Shown piece by piece: positions 54,494 through 64,000 of a stretch of 64,000 nucleotides of DNA; the stretch's first letter is position 1, and each line of letters begins with the position of its first letter. The position numbers and the translations under genes are program-made. Under the pieces are notes generated by a model. That model saw nothing but the letters and a program-made list of their open reading frames with translations, searched no databases and was not told the DNA's origin. Source of the stretch: Nostoc sp. LEGE 06077 (lineage in GTDB: Bacteria > Cyanobacteriota > Cyanobacteriia > Cyanobacteriales > Nostocaceae); contig NZ_JADEWI010000005.1 of assembly GCF_015207705.1 (NCBI RefSeq), forward strand, positions 1 to 64,000, in the 5' to 3' direction.

Positions 54494-55955
54494 CTATAAC
54501 CCTCACCCGATCGCCATCTTTGAGATAACCTGCACCATCAACGATGACGCGATCGCCTAATTGCAAGCCATTTTTAATTTCTACTAGTTCACTATTAATT
54601 GGTTCTCCCACCTCAATTTTTTGACTACGGACTAGATCATCACCGGAGAGGGTGAATATCATTGCACTACCATCAGCTTGGGGTTGGACTGCTTTTTGGG
54701 GGACTACCATTGCGATCGCTGTATTTGTCGTAATCGCCGCGCGGGCAAACATCCCTGGTCTAACTAAATTGGTTAATGGTAAGTCAATTTTGACTGTTGC
54801 TTCTCGCCGCTTATCGTTAACTAGAGGTTGTATTTCTCTGACTCTGCCTTGCAACTGCACACGGTTATCAATATCTGAGGAAATCTGCACAAAAGCGCCT
54901 ATTTCTACTTGTGGTAGTTGGATTTCTGGCACCTCTGCCTGAAGTTCTAATCTGCCATCCCGAATAATTGAAAACAGTTTTTGCGTTCCCCCAATCACAG
55001 TGCCAACTTGGGTTTGCGGTGGAATACCTGTGACATCGCCAACTCTCGCTAGTTTCTCCGCCAGAATTCCCGAAATCGGGGCGCGGACGACAGTTTGTTT
55101 TAACTGTGTTTGTAATTGTATGGCTTTCGCAACGCTGCTACGCACATCTGCCTTGGCTTTGTAAATATTAGCTTCGGCACTGCCAGTATCAGCTTTTGCA
55201 CTACTAACATTAGCTTGAGAGCTACGAATATTTTCCTCAGCCACCCGCACACCCTCTATAGCTGTTTTGACTGTGTAGGCGCGAGTATCGAGTTCTTGCA
55301 GACTAATTGCCCCAGCAATAGCTAATTTGCGATAACGCAGATAATTCTTTTGGGCTTCTTCTAACTTAGCCTTTGCCTGTGCTAAATCAGCTTTTTTTTG
55401 CCGCACTATTGCCTGATAGGATTCTACAGTTGCTTGCTGTGATACCATACTGGCCTGTCTTGACCCGACATCAGCTAGTTTGGATTCTACCTCGGCTCTG
55501 GCTCCACTCATTTGGGCTTGCAACATAGAATCATCTAAAATTGCCAGAACTTGACCCTTTTTAATATAAGTACCTTCCCTGATATCTTCGGGAATAATTT
55601 TGACTTGCAAACCATTGGCTTGGGGTAGAACCGGAATTAAATCACGGGCGGCGATTGTGCCTGTAGTCTTAAAGGTACGAGAAACACGGGCGGCTTCTAC
55701 AGTAGCGACCGTCACCGTCATCACTGGGTTAGCTTTCGGCGGGACTTTATCTGCGATCGCTTTTTGTTGGCGTGCGGGGAATTGAGTTAACACGCCTAGA
55801 CCACCTAAGGCGATCGCCATCCCTAAGCCAATACCCACAAACATCGGCGTTAGCCAAGGGCGAATTTGCTGCTTTGCTGATTTATGTAATGAACTATTCT
55901 GTTCATCTGTCACAATCTCTTCTCGCTTTAGTTCTGGCATACTTTCGTCACTCAC
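54477..55955 (-). CDS. RND efflux periplasmic adaptor (membrane fusion protein)
   Basis: An HlyD/AcrA-type adaptor of about 492 residues. An N-terminal membrane anchor (about residues 35-60 of this start, VGIGLGMAIALGGLGVL) is followed by a barrel-sandwich/lipoyl domain, a very long coiled-coil hairpin (about residues 140-280, many Ala/Lys/Glu) and beta-barrel domains. I favour the GTG at 55953-55955 because AGAGG lies 8 bases upstream; ATG at 55940 is an alternative. It links the RND pump to an outer-membrane channel and is transcribed first. Confidence 0.9.
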   Translation of the reverse strand: MSDESMPELKREEIVTDEQNSSLHKSAKQQIRPWLTPMFVGIGLGMAIALGGLGVLTQFPARQQKAIADKVPPKANPVMTVTVATVEAARVSRTFKTTGTIAARDLIPVLPQANGLQVKIIPEDIREGTYIKKGQVLAILDDSMLQAQMSGARAEVESKLADVGSRQASMVSQQATVESYQAIVRQKKADLAQAKAKLEEAQKNYLRYRKLAIAGAISLQELDTRAYTVKTAIEGVRVAEENIRSSQANVSSAKADTGSAEANIYKAKADVRSSVAKAIQLQTQLKQTVVRAPISGILAEKLARVGDVTGIPPQTQVGTVIGGTQKLFSIIRDGRLELQAEVPEIQLPQVEIGAFVQISSDIDNRVQLQGRVREIQPLVNDKRREATVKIDLPLTNLVRPGMFARAAITTNTAIAMVVPQKAVQPQADGSAMIFTLSGDDLVRSQKIEVGEPINSELVEIKNGLQLGDRVIVDGAGYLKDGDRVRVIAGDRG

Positions 55956-56447
55956 GAGACGCACCTCTACTCTGGAAACACACAATTTTTGGTTATCTTT
56001 AAGAAAGTTTGAGACTAATTACCATATATTAAATCTGACTTACATCTCAAATTTTGACTGTAATAATCCCCAATATGATAACCATGACACAAGTCGCGTT
56101 TTTTATTAGGAATAAAAATAAAAAACCGTAATTATACGGAAATTATTAGCCGAGATGACTTTATATTTTAATTACTCAATCGGTCTTATTAGTGTCACAC
56201 ATCCTTTGTATGCAGATCACTCCATTGCCTTGATAAATATGGAACACTAATGAGTGTAGGATATGCCAAATTACATCTGTTGGCCATTAACGAATAAACC
56301 ACAGATCCAGATTTCAAGGTGAGTAGCATTCATACCCTTATCTAAGTTAAAAAGGATAAACATACCAGGAAACACTTACCAAAGCCTTGATTTTGGCAAT
56401 CTTAATAACAAACAAGCAATATTTTGATCTGAACTGAGCAACCAAAT
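55956..56447. other. Intergenic region between efflux adaptor and HD-domain gene
   Basis: About 490 AT-rich bases between divergent genes. It must carry both promoters. No operator, RNA fold or small gene is convincing. Confidence 0.5.
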
Positions 56448-57323
56448 ATGTTCAACGCCACTGAAATTTTAATTGATGCTTTTGTCAAGCAAATTCGAGA
56501 AGGCTACAGTCGTACATACGGCTGCCTAAAAAATGATTATCAAGACATCATAGCCTGGGCTGGGAGTATGGCGTTAGAAAATATTGCCAATAGCGATGCT
56601 CTCTACCACAATGTCGAACACTCTATTTTAGTTACCTTAGTAGGGCAAGAAATTTTACGTGGTAAACACATCCGAGAAGGTGGTGTTTCTAGTGAAGATT
56701 GGTTGCACTTTATTATCTCCTTGGTTTGCCATGATATTGGTTATGTCAAGGGAGTTTGCCGCCAAGACCAAGAAGCATCAGGCTTATATGCCACAGGTAA
56801 AAACGGCAGAATGATTTCCCTACATCCTGGTGCTTCTGATGCCAGCCTGACACCTTATCATGTCGATCGAGCCAAGCTGTTTATTGATGAGCGTTTTGGC
56901 GGTCACAAGCTGATAGATGGTGAGGTGATTAAAAGCAATATTGAATGGACTCGCTTTCCTGTACCCACAGCCGAAGATCATCAAGATACTGTTAACTTTG
57001 CTGGTTTAGTCCGTGCTGCTGATTTAATCGGACAACTAAGTGACCCTCGTTACCTGAAAAAAATTACCTCGTTGTACTACGAATTTGAAGAAACTGGGAT
57101 GAATAAAGTCTTAGGCTATGAAACCCCAGCCGATTTACGCAAAAATTACGCCAAATTCTACTGGAATGGTGTGCATCCTTATATTAAGGATAGTTTGCGC
57201 TACTTATCGCTAACCCAACAAGGCAAACAAGTGATGGCGAATCTCTACTCTAATGTCTTTGTTGTCGAACATGAAAAAAGCCAAGAAGAACATCTATACA
57301 TGATTGAGCAATTACATGCTTAG
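56448..57323 (+). CDS. HD-domain metal-dependent phosphohydrolase
   Basis: A 291-residue soluble protein with the HD signature: His 54 and His 58 in YHNVEHS, and His-Asp 95-96 in CHDIGYV. Such proteins bind two metals and cleave phosphodiesters or phosphates, often of nucleotides; the substrate here is unknown. Residues 120-290 are helical without other domains. It stands alone. Confidence 0.85.
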   Translation: MFNATEILIDAFVKQIREGYSRTYGCLKNDYQDIIAWAGSMALENIANSDALYHNVEHSILVTLVGQEILRGKHIREGGVSSEDWLHFIISLVCHDIGYVKGVCRQDQEASGLYATGKNGRMISLHPGASDASLTPYHVDRAKLFIDERFGGHKLIDGEVIKSNIEWTRFPVPTAEDHQDTVNFAGLVRAADLIGQLSDPRYLKKITSLYYEFEETGMNKVLGYETPADLRKNYAKFYWNGVHPYIKDSLRYLSLTQQGKQVMANLYSNVFVVEHEKSQEEHLYMIEQLHA

Positions 57324-57395
57324 TTAAGGGTCAAAAGTCCAAAGTCAAAATAAATAAAGTTTGACGTTTAACTATTGACTAATAACGTTTCACCC

Positions 57396-57426
57396 TTGAC
57401 TATTATTGACTATTGACTATTGACTA
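57396..57426. repeat. Short tandem repeat TTGACTA
   Basis: Four near-exact TTGACTA units, one with an extra TTA, end 7 bases before the ABC permease start, with related AACTATTGACTAATA units before them. The repeat occupies the place of the ribosome-binding site. Confidence 0.8.
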
Positions 57427-57432
57427 GAAACT

Positions 57433-58551
57433 ATGAATTGGTGGCAAAGACTTAAGAAAAATCCTTTGGCGCGGTTTGGGGCAATTGTGCTGTTAATTTT
57501 CTATTTAGCGGTGATTGCAGCTGACTTCGTTGCTCCTTACGACCCATATATTTCGCAGCCAAATGGTTCACTGCTACCACCAACAAAAATTTATTGGGTT
57601 TCCCAGTCTTCTAAAAAATTTATCGGCCCGCATATTTACCCAACAACCCAAGGTAATACTGATATAAATACAGGCGATCGCCAGTTAATTGTAGACTTTA
57701 CTAAGCCATCTCCTCTACGTTTATTTGTATCTGGGCCGGAATACCACCTATTACAGCTGAGTTTACCTCTACCTCCTAAATGGGATGAAGTCACTGTTTG
57801 TCCAGGAATTCCCTTAAATTGGCATTTATTTGGCGCACATAATGGCGTAAGATTTAACATTTTTGGCACTGATGACCAAGGACGCGACCAATTCAGTCGG
57901 CTATTACACGGCGGTCGAATTAGTCTGTTTATTGGGATTATCGGCGTAGCTTTTACTTTTCCCCTCGGTTTACTGTTAGGTGGGATTTCTGGCTATTTTG
58001 GTGGTTGGCTAGATAGTGTCATTATGCGCTTTGCCGAAGTACTGATGACTTTCCCTAGTATTTATCTGTTGGTGACATTAGGTGCAGTTTTACCACCGGG
58101 GTTAAGTAGCACCCAGCGCTTTTTATTAATTGTCATCATTACTTCTGTTATTAGTTGGGCTGGTTTAGCTAGGGTAATTCGGGGACAGGTACTTTCCATT
58201 AAAGAACGCGAATTTGTGCAAGCTTCACGGGCAATGGGTGGAAATCCCCTTTACATTATTGTCCGTCATGTTTTACCGCAAACTGCTACTTATGTAATTA
58301 TTTCCGCAACCTTATCAGTTCCTAGTTTTATTAGTGCGGAAGCTGTATTAAGTTTGATTGGTTTAGGAATTCAACAACCAGATCCTTCTTGGGGTAATAT
58401 GCTTACCCTAGCCAGCAATGCTTCAATTTTGGTACTCCAACCTTGGTTAATCTGGCCGCCAGCAGTGCTAATTATTCTCACAGTATTAGCATTTAACTTA
58501 CTAGGTGATGGCTTAAGAGATGCCCTCGATCCTCGCAGTTTGCAAAGATAA
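57433..58551 (+). CDS. ABC transporter permease, OppC/DppC type
   Basis: A 372-residue inner-membrane permease. Helix 1 (about 15-35) is followed by a long periplasmic insert (about 36-145), then five helices with the BPD_transp_1 EAA loop (ASRAMGGNPLYIIVRHVLPQ, about 255-275). It starts MNWWQRLKKNPLARFG, the usual start of oligopeptide permeases. The partner permease, ATPases and binding protein are not nearby, so it must assemble with components encoded elsewhere. Confidence 0.88.
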   Translation: MNWWQRLKKNPLARFGAIVLLIFYLAVIAADFVAPYDPYISQPNGSLLPPTKIYWVSQSSKKFIGPHIYPTTQGNTDINTGDRQLIVDFTKPSPLRLFVSGPEYHLLQLSLPLPPKWDEVTVCPGIPLNWHLFGAHNGVRFNIFGTDDQGRDQFSRLLHGGRISLFIGIIGVAFTFPLGLLLGGISGYFGGWLDSVIMRFAEVLMTFPSIYLLVTLGAVLPPGLSSTQRFLLIVIITSVISWAGLARVIRGQVLSIKEREFVQASRAMGGNPLYIIVRHVLPQTATYVIISATLSVPSFISAEAVLSLIGLGIQQPDPSWGNMLTLASNASILVLQPWLIWPPAVLIILTVLAFNLLGDGLRDALDPRSLQR

Positions 58552-58884
58552 GGGGAAGTGGGAAGTATAAGATTTTTTCTTTCTGCTTTTAATTGATTGG
58601 TAAGAATTTAGCACTCAGGAGGAGGCAGTGCGGTGAAAGGGTTTCCCGGCATAAAGCAACTGCCGTTCGGAAGTTAGTATTTAAAAGTAATTCAGTATGA
58701 TTAATTTATTGATTGAGCAGAATTTTCCTAACTTCTCCCACATTCTGACTCCTGGATTCTTAGCATTGATTGACCATTGACCATTTACAAGTTGATGGAA
58801 ACTTTGTCGTGTCATAATAATTCCAGCAATCCCCTTTAAAGAGATTGAAACCTAGACCTGAACTGAATTACAGTGCGATAAATC
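58552..58884. other. Intergenic region with a dispersed-repeat-like hairpin
   Basis: About 330 bases. GGCAGT (58624-58629) and ACTGCC (58659-58664) enclose an AAGGGTTTCCCGG core. I recall longer GGGAGGCAGTGCGGTC-type repeats in Nostoc genomes, and this looks like a degenerate copy. The segment must also hold the promoter of the hybrid kinase. Confidence 0.45.
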
Positions 58885-60999
58885 ATGCAGCCTGAACCGC
58901 AAGTCAACATCCTTTTGGTAGATGACAAAGTAGAAAATTTGTTGGCCTTAGAAGCAATTTTAGAAAGACTAGGAGAAAATTTAGTTAAAGCAAATTCTGG
59001 AGCCGAAGCTTTGCGGTGTCTGCTGCATCAAGATTTTGCGGTAATTTTACTGGATGTGCAAATGCCGGGAATGGATGGCTTTGAAACTGCCAGCCTAATT
59101 CGCAGTCGAGAGCGATCGCTGCAAACTCCAATTATTTTTCTCACAGCCTTTAGCACCAATGACCAAATGCTATTTAAAGGTTATGCACTAGGCGCGGTTG
59201 ATTATTTGCTTAAGCCCATAGATACGAATATATTAATATCTAAAGTTACGGTATTTGTTGAGCTATTTAAAAAAACCCAAGCCATTAAAGAACAAGCAAC
59301 TCAACTAGCCGCTGTTAATGCCGAACTACGGCAAAGTGAAGAGCGATTTCGTTCTCTCAGTACTTGTTCTCCTGTGGGGATTTTTGAAATGGATACTGAG
59401 GGAAGATGTAAGTATACTAATCCTCACTATCAGGCCATTTGTGGTTTGACTGCAACAGAAAGTTTAACCAAACAATGGCTAGAATTTGTGCATCTAGATG
59501 ACCAAGAACGGGCGATCGCTAGTTGGTCTAAATATCTCGATATAGGTAGCCAAAACTACTCGGAAGATTTTCAATTTCTCCCAGCTAATGGTAATCTCCG
59601 TTGGGTACAGGTGCGTTCATCACGCATGGTTTCGGCTCAAGGAAAATTGCTGGGATATGTCGGTACTCTCGAAGACATCACAGAACGCAAGCAAGCTGAA
59701 GAAGTCCGCGCCCAAGTAATTCGAGAACAAACGGCTAGACAAGAAGCAGAAGCCGCAAATCGGATGAAGGATGAGTTTCTCGCAGTGCTGTCTCATGAAC
59801 TCCGCACACCTTTGACTTCGATGCTGGGCTGGTCAAAAATTCTGCGTTCTAAGAAACTGGATGATAAAGCCACCGCTAAGGCTTTAGAAGCAATTGAACG
59901 CAATGCCACATCTCAGGTGCAACTCATTGAAGATATTTTAGATGTATCGCGGATTATTCGCGGTCAACTAAAACTGAATTTATGTGCAGTGAACTTAATT
60001 TCTGTCATGGAAGCAGCCCTAGAAGCAGTGCGCCCCTTAGCAGAAGCTAAAAACATTCAAATCAACACGATTCTCGATTCTTCCATTGGTTCAGTTTGCG
60101 GTGATCCAGTCCGTTTACAACAAGTAGTCTGGAATCTCCTAACCAATGCCATTAAGTTTACACCCAAAGATGGTAATGTTGCCGTCCATTTAGAACTGAT
60201 GCAACACACAGATAAGGAGTCTAGTAGGCAAGTTCCCGCTGGGGAAATTGTACTTTACTCTGGCTTGTCTCCCATTCGCTTTTTTACTTCTGTATACGCT
60301 CAAATTCAGGTAATTGATACAGGTATTGGGATCGAACCAGACTTTTTACCCAAGGTATTTGAACGATTCCGTCAGGCAGATAGTACTACTACGCGATCGC
60401 ACAACGGATTAGGATTGGGATTAGCAATTGTCCGACATTTGGTAGAACTACACAGTGGCATAATTCTCGCAGATAGCCCAGGTCAAGGACAGGGAGCGAC
60501 TTTTACCTTGAGACTCCCATTAATGCCCAGTAACAGTCTTGATGGTAAAGCCGAAAATTCTCCTTCTTGTACAGTGGATACTACACCTCTAGCCGGATTA
60601 AAGGTCTTGGTGGTAGATGATGAAACCGATAGCCGAAATTTTTTAGCATTTATGTTTGAAGAGTATGGCGCAAATGCGATCGCAGTGGCATCAGTTGATA
60701 CAGCCTTGGCAATTCTCGAACAAACAAAGCCTCATATCCTCGTTAGTGATATCAGTATGTCAGAGCAGGATGGTTACAATTTAATCCAAACAATCCGCGC
60801 TTTAGCACCCGAAAACGGTGGTAGCATTCCGGCGATCGCTTTAACTGCATTTTCCCGCGAAGAAGACCGCTTAAAAATTCTTGCCGCGGGCTTTCAGCAT
60901 TATTTAACTAAACCTGTTGACCCTGAAAATTTAATTAGTGTAGTTACTAATGTTATGAAGAAGAATTTAAAAGTCAGTAGTCAGGAGTCAGAATCATAG
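58885..60999 (+). CDS. Hybrid histidine kinase (receiver - PAS - HisKA - HATPase - receiver)
   Basis: A 704-residue soluble hybrid kinase. REC1 (about 8-122; phospho-Asp in ILLDVQMPGMDGF), a coiled coil, PAS (about 150-270), HisKA with FLAVLSHELRTPLTSMLGW (about 305), HATPase with NLLTNAIKFTP, DTGIGIEP and GLGLGLAIV, and REC2 (about 575-690; Asp in ILVSDISMSEQDGY). The HATPase carries an unusual insert of about 30 residues between the N box and G1. REC2 is close in sequence to the stand-alone receiver at 32.1 kb. The C-terminal tail (KVSSQESES) is encoded by repeat-like DNA. Confidence 0.92.
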   Translation: MQPEPQVNILLVDDKVENLLALEAILERLGENLVKANSGAEALRCLLHQDFAVILLDVQMPGMDGFETASLIRSRERSLQTPIIFLTAFSTNDQMLFKGYALGAVDYLLKPIDTNILISKVTVFVELFKKTQAIKEQATQLAAVNAELRQSEERFRSLSTCSPVGIFEMDTEGRCKYTNPHYQAICGLTATESLTKQWLEFVHLDDQERAIASWSKYLDIGSQNYSEDFQFLPANGNLRWVQVRSSRMVSAQGKLLGYVGTLEDITERKQAEEVRAQVIREQTARQEAEAANRMKDEFLAVLSHELRTPLTSMLGWSKILRSKKLDDKATAKALEAIERNATSQVQLIEDILDVSRIIRGQLKLNLCAVNLISVMEAALEAVRPLAEAKNIQINTILDSSIGSVCGDPVRLQQVVWNLLTNAIKFTPKDGNVAVHLELMQHTDKESSRQVPAGEIVLYSGLSPIRFFTSVYAQIQVIDTGIGIEPDFLPKVFERFRQADSTTTRSHNGLGLGLAIVRHLVELHSGIILADSPGQGQGATFTLRLPLMPSNSLDGKAENSPSCTVDTTPLAGLKVLVVDDETDSRNFLAFMFEEYGANAIAVASVDTALAILEQTKPHILVSDISMSEQDGYNLIQTIRALAPENGGSIPAIALTAFSREEDRLKILAAGFQHYLTKPVDPENLISVVTNVMKKNLKVSSQESES

Positions 61000-61082
61000 T
61001 TTGTTTCAGGTATGGGGAATTCTTCTAAGTAGAGCCGAGTCGCCTCTCTCAAACCCATAATCGCTTGTTCAATAGTCTCAAA
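60981..61082 (-). pseudogene. Remnant of a HicB-type antitoxin gene
   Basis: The minus strand reads FETIEQAIMGLREATRLYLE and EFPIPETNYDSDS to TGA at 60981-60983. The E-A-x-x-x-L-x-E-A-T-x-L-Y-L-E-E-F-P pattern is the end of HicB antitoxins. Upstream the frame enters a dispersed repeat (hairpin 61095-61117), so the N-terminal part is gone. The 3' end overlaps the stop of the hybrid kinase. No hicA is adjacent. Confidence 0.5.
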
Positions 61083-61094
61083 CCTAACCCCCGA

Positions 61095-61117
61095 CCCCTT
61101 CCCTACAAGGGAAGGGG
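61095..61117. repeat. Perfect hairpin of a dispersed cyanobacterial repeat
   Basis: CCCCTTCCCT (61095-61104) and AGGGAAGGGG (61108-61117) form a 10-bp stem with a 3-base loop. The surrounding text (AACCCCCGACCCC and GGTTTGGAGAGGGG) is a repeat I recall from many cyanobacterial genomes. It interrupts the HicB remnant. Confidence 0.7.
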
Positions 61118-61352
61118 AGAAAGAATCAAAGCCTCTATCCGTTGCGGGGAGAGGTTTGGAGAGGGGTTGCAAAAATAAGTCGCACATCGCGTTACATAGC
61201 ATCTTCTTTATAAAGAATCACTGTAAAGCTACGAGTCTTCATGGCATTTTACTTCCCAAGGCTTTTCTGTTTAGCATAACATTACCCTTTTCTCACAAAT
61301 GTGGTTCTCAAGGTTGCGTTATGCTAAATTTTGTGCATCAATTCAGTTCTGA

Positions 61353-61961
61353 TTAACTTGCCGCTAACTTACCCCAACTTACATAAGGCAGTTTTCCCGC
61401 TGTGGCACGAATTTTTTCCGCGTTAGCGACTAACTGACCACAAGCATCCCAGCTACCAGAAACGAACATATTTCTGGAACCTTCACCCATTAAAACTGGG
61501 GCTGTAAAGTCACCAATTTGCACTTGTAATGTGTCTAAATTGACTGTTAGAGTTGCTTGGGGATTCGCTGTGACTAATTCTTGGAGTTTTTTGACAGTTT
61601 CCGCCTCAGCCGTTACACAAGGCACCCCGATAGCCACACAGTTACCCAAAAAGATTTCCGCAAAGCTTTCACCAATTAAAGCTTTGATACCCCATTTAGC
61701 GATCGCTTGGGGTGCGTGTTCCCGTGATGAACCGCAGCCAAAGTTACGGTTAACAATTAACACCTTTGCGCCTTGATATTGGGGTTGATCAAAGGGATGT
61801 TCACCTTTTAAAGCTGTGCGATCGTCAATAAAGGCATTTTCCCCCAAACCATCAAAGGTAATCGCCTTTAAAAAACGGGCTGGAATAATCCGGTCTGTAT
61901 CAATATCATTACCAACTAAAGGTATAGCCTGCCCCGATACTTGTTTAACTTCACTTCCCAT
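61353..61961 (-). CDS. leuD: 3-isopropylmalate dehydratase small subunit
   Basis: LeuD pairs with LeuC to isomerise 2- to 3-isopropylmalate in leucine synthesis. The 202-residue protein has the family blocks [30 protein letters not shown] and [12 protein letters not shown] start it at ATG 61959-61961 (MGSEVKQ). An in-frame extension upstream of this reads through repeat DNA and lacks homology. It lies downstream of leuC in the same direction, separated by 148 bases that contain tandem repeats. Confidence 0.93.
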   Translation of the reverse strand: MGSEVKQVSGQAIPLVGNDIDTDRIIPARFLKAITFDGLGENAFIDDRTALKGEHPFDQPQYQGAKVLIVNRNFGCGSSREHAPQAIAKWGIKALIGESFAEIFLGNCVAIGVPCVTAEAETVKKLQELVTANPQATLTVNLDTLQVQIGDFTAPVLMGEGSRNMFVSGSWDACGQLVANAEKIRATAGKLPYVSWGKLAAS

Positions 61962-61975
61962 ATTTTTCTTTGCGC

Positions 61976-62015
61976 CTTTGCGTGAGATAAAAAAACTTTG
62001 CGTGAGATAAAAAAA
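61976..62015. repeat. 20-bp tandem repeat between leuC and leuD
   Basis: CTTTGCGTGAGATAAAAAAA occurs twice in exact tandem (61976-61995 and 61996-62015). CCTGCC-type heptamers follow at about 62071-62110. They occupy the leuC-leuD intergenic space. Confidence 0.85.
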
Positions 62016-62109
62016 GATGTGGTTTGCAAACGCAGAGCATCGCTGAGGTACGCGGAGTATAAGCATTTTACCTCCTGCCTGCCCCCTGCTTTCTGCCTCC
62101 TGCCTTCTC

Positions 62110-63513
62110 CTACAGCAAGTCCCGTACATCAGCAACTTCGCCTGTGATGGCCGCAGTCGCTACCATTGCCGGACTCATCAGTAATGTGCGACCGGAAGCT
62201 GAACCTTGCCGTCCTTTAAAATTGCGGTTGGAGGAGGAAGCACTAATTTGTCTACCTTGGAGTTTATCGGGGTTCATGGCTAAACACATCGAACATCCTG
62301 GTTCCCGCCATTCAAAGCCTGCTGCTTCAAAGATTTTGTCTAATCCTTCGGCTTCTGCGGCTTGCTTCACCCGTTCAGAACCTGGAACAACAAAGGCTTT
62401 GATTCCTGCCGCCACATGGCGACCTTGGGCAATTTTCGCCGCTTCTCTCAGGTCGCTGATTCTCCCATTAGTGCAGCTACCAATAAAGCAAACATCGATT
62501 TTTGTGCCTTTGATGGGTTGACCAGGCAATAAATCCATGTAGCGATAGGCTTCTTCAGCAACAAAGCGGTCTTCTTCGAGGAGTTCTTCGGGTTTGGGGA
62601 TGAATTGATTAATGCCAATACCTTGACCAGGGGTAATTCCCCATGTAACGGTAGGCGGAATCTCGGCTGCGTCGAAGATAACTACATCATCATATTCTGC
62701 ATCAGTATCACTCTTGATGGATTCCCACCAAGCCACAGCTTGATCCCATTCTGCGCCTTTCGGGGCAAAGTCTCTTGTTTGTAGATAATCGTAGGTGACT
62801 TGATCGGGATTGACGTAACCGCATCTAGCACCACCTTCGATCGCCATATTACAGACTGTCATGCGTTCTTCCATGTTCATCTGCTCAAAGGTCGTCCCGG
62901 CAAATTCGTAAGCGTAACCAACACCACCTTTTACGCCGAGGGTGCGGATAACGTGCAGAATTACATCTTTGGCATAAACGCCGGGGTTAAGATTGCCGTT
63001 AACTTCTATTTTGCGGACTTTGAGTTTAGCCAAGGCGAGGGTTTGGGAGGCGAGAACATCGCGGACTTGGCTGGTTCCAATCCCAAAAGCGATCGCCCCA
63101 AATGCACCATGACTAGATGTATGGCTATCACCACAGGCGATCGTCATTCCTGGCTGAGTTAATCCTAATTCTGGGGCTATGACGTGGACTATGCCTTGAT
63201 TCCCAGAACCAATATTAAAAAAAGTTAAGTTATTTTCTTGGCAATTCTGTTCTAGGGCTTGAATCATTGCTTCTGCCACACTATCGGCAAAAGGACGCGC
63301 CTGATTATCTGTGGGAACAATGTGATCTACCGTAGCTACAGTGCGCTGGGGAAACAGTACCTTAAGACCTCGTTCTCTTAACATTGCAAAGGCTTGGGGA
63401 CTAGTGACTTCATGAATTAGATGCAGGCCGATAAATAGCTGTGTCAGCCCTGAAGGGAGTGTACTAACGCTGTGTAAGTCCCAAACTTTATCAAACAGGG
63501 TGCCTTTGCTCAT
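62110..63513 (-). CDS. leuC: 3-isopropylmalate dehydratase large subunit
   Basis: LeuC, 467 residues, carries the 4Fe-4S cluster of isopropylmalate isomerase. The cluster cysteines are in [10 protein letters not shown] (one ligand) and [10 protein letters not shown] (two ligands). The N-terminus [14 protein letters not shown] matches the family. It is the first gene of a leuCD pair; leuA and leuB are not nearby. Confidence 0.95.
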   Translation of the reverse strand: MSKGTLFDKVWDLHSVSTLPSGLTQLFIGLHLIHEVTSPQAFAMLRERGLKVLFPQRTVATVDHIVPTDNQARPFADSVAEAMIQALEQNCQENNLTFFNIGSGNQGIVHVIAPELGLTQPGMTIACGDSHTSSHGAFGAIAFGIGTSQVRDVLASQTLALAKLKVRKIEVNGNLNPGVYAKDVILHVIRTLGVKGGVGYAYEFAGTTFEQMNMEERMTVCNMAIEGGARCGYVNPDQVTYDYLQTRDFAPKGAEWDQAVAWWESIKSDTDAEYDDVVIFDAAEIPPTVTWGITPGQGIGINQFIPKPEELLEEDRFVAEEAYRYMDLLPGQPIKGTKIDVCFIGSCTNGRISDLREAAKIAQGRHVAAGIKAFVVPGSERVKQAAEAEGLDKIFEAAGFEWREPGCSMCLAMNPDKLQGRQISASSSNRNFKGRQGSASGRTLLMSPAMVATAAITGEVADVRDLL

Positions 63514-63721
63514 AAGTCAATTGTTATGTGACGAGTCAGGATTTTTATCGTATCAAAAAAGCGCCAGACAATTTTAGATTTTGGGGAAAGTTACATAGGC
63601 GAGTTGCCTGACTAAAGGAAACTAGAGTGATTTTCGATTTATTTTATTGATAGATCTGGGTATTTTGCCCATAAAGAAATGACTGGTCAGACGTTTGCTG
63701 TTTCGCTGATCTTTATATAGA

Positions 63722-63855
63722 AATATAGGAATCATATTTGATTTGGAGAAAAAAACTCAGTATACCTCTGTTATTTCTTATCCTGTTCCCTATTACCTGT
63801 TCCCTGTTCCCTACCTACACAAGTAATTTCAATAATCAAGTCGGATTCCTATATT
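63722..63855. mobile_element. MITE-like element, copy 2
   Basis: Inverted ends of 22 bases with 19 matches; the outermost 12 (AATATAGGAATC) are identical. Between them lie AAACTCAGTATA and TTCCCTGTTCCCTA heptamers and an ACAAGTAATTTCA block, as in the element at 31.3 kb. No coding capacity. Its right end supplies the last codons of the truncated frame beyond it. Confidence 0.65.
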
Positions 63856-64000
63856 GAAGTTTGTGTATTTACAAATAGCAAGCAAGAGTTTGATGTTAAC
63901 TGGAGAAATTGATGCAAAATCTTTTTGAGGGAATTTTGCTTCACCATTTGAATGGCTATGTTGACATCAAACCATTCTCGCTGTCTTTGTCCGACTTCGG
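63849..64000 (-). CDS. Unidentified gene fragment at the right edge
   Basis: The minus strand is open from the window edge to TAG 63849-63851. It begins EVGQRQREWFDVNIAIQMVK and ends with residues (TQTSI) encoded by the inverted end of the MITE-like element. The start lies outside the window. It looks protein-like, but the family is not recognised, and it may have been shortened by the element. Confidence 0.35.
   Translation of the reverse strand, partial: EVGQRQREWFDVNIAIQMVKQNSLKKILHQFLQLTSNSCLLFVNTQTSI

Noticed and set aside
61962-62135. Extended N-terminus for LeuD
   Set aside because: The added residues come from tandem repeats (FISRKGAKK-type reading) and LeuD homology begins at MGSEVKQ.

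Overview
This window is chromosomal DNA of a filamentous cyanobacterium of the Nostoc/Anabaena (Trichormus) type. The evidence is frequent HIP1 octamers (GCGATCGC, roughly one per kb in most of the window), a psb30/ycf12 gene for a photosystem II subunit, large multidomain sensor kinases, many short tandem heptamer repeats between genes, and small palindromic repeats that also invade coding sequences. The LacI-type regulator plus sugar ABC transporter at 4.4-9.6 kb looks like the fructose operon frtRABC of Anabaena variabilis. That suggests a strain able to take up fructose.

Layout. 0-0.13 kb: right end of an IS5-like element. 0.2-4.3 kb: recJ, psb30, a YkgJ-type cysteine-cluster protein, a candidate structured RNA and a DUF4327 gene. 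4.4-11.1 kb: frtR with two identical operators, frtABC and an MFS sugar porter. 11.5-19.3 kb: two convergent, related sensor kinases, one of them a 2081-residue Ser/Thr-kinase/ATPase/histidine-kinase fusion. 19.4-30.9 kb: housekeeping genes (hinT, yifB/comM-like, yihY-like, DUF421, purB, DUF4126, lgt, cobM, MIF-like, rlmN). 31-39.4 kb: a MITE-like repeat element, a gene remnant, a receiver protein, a cation-efflux protein, a group 2 sigma factor, a TPR protein and a Ser/Thr kinase.

39.4-50.9 kb is the accessory part: a DNA-phosphorothioation locus of the Ssp type. On the minus strand the order is a DUF4007 protein (SspB-like), a large P-loop ATPase (SspC-like), a Phd-type antitoxin with a truncated PIN toxin, an SspD/DndC-type PP-loop enzyme, an unfamiliar HNH protein, a DEAH helicase that has lost its N-terminal Walker A region, and a 62-codon stub of a GHKL ATPase. 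An EVE-like/TPR-like/HNH nuclease gene follows on the plus strand. Then come a small unknown gene and a DndA/SspA-like cysteine desulfurase on the minus strand. The sulfur-modification arm looks complete. No SspE-like gene is present and the helicase/GHKL arm is broken, so any restriction function would have to come from the two HNH proteins. About 5.3 kb of this region contains no HIP1 site, which fits acquired DNA, and a tRNA-Gly gene lies just beyond the locus.

51-64 kb: tRNA-Gly(CCC), an RND efflux pump with its adaptor, an HD-domain protein, an orphan OppC-like permease, a hybrid histidine kinase, a HicB remnant, leuD and leuC, a second copy of the MITE-like element, and a gene fragment at the right edge.
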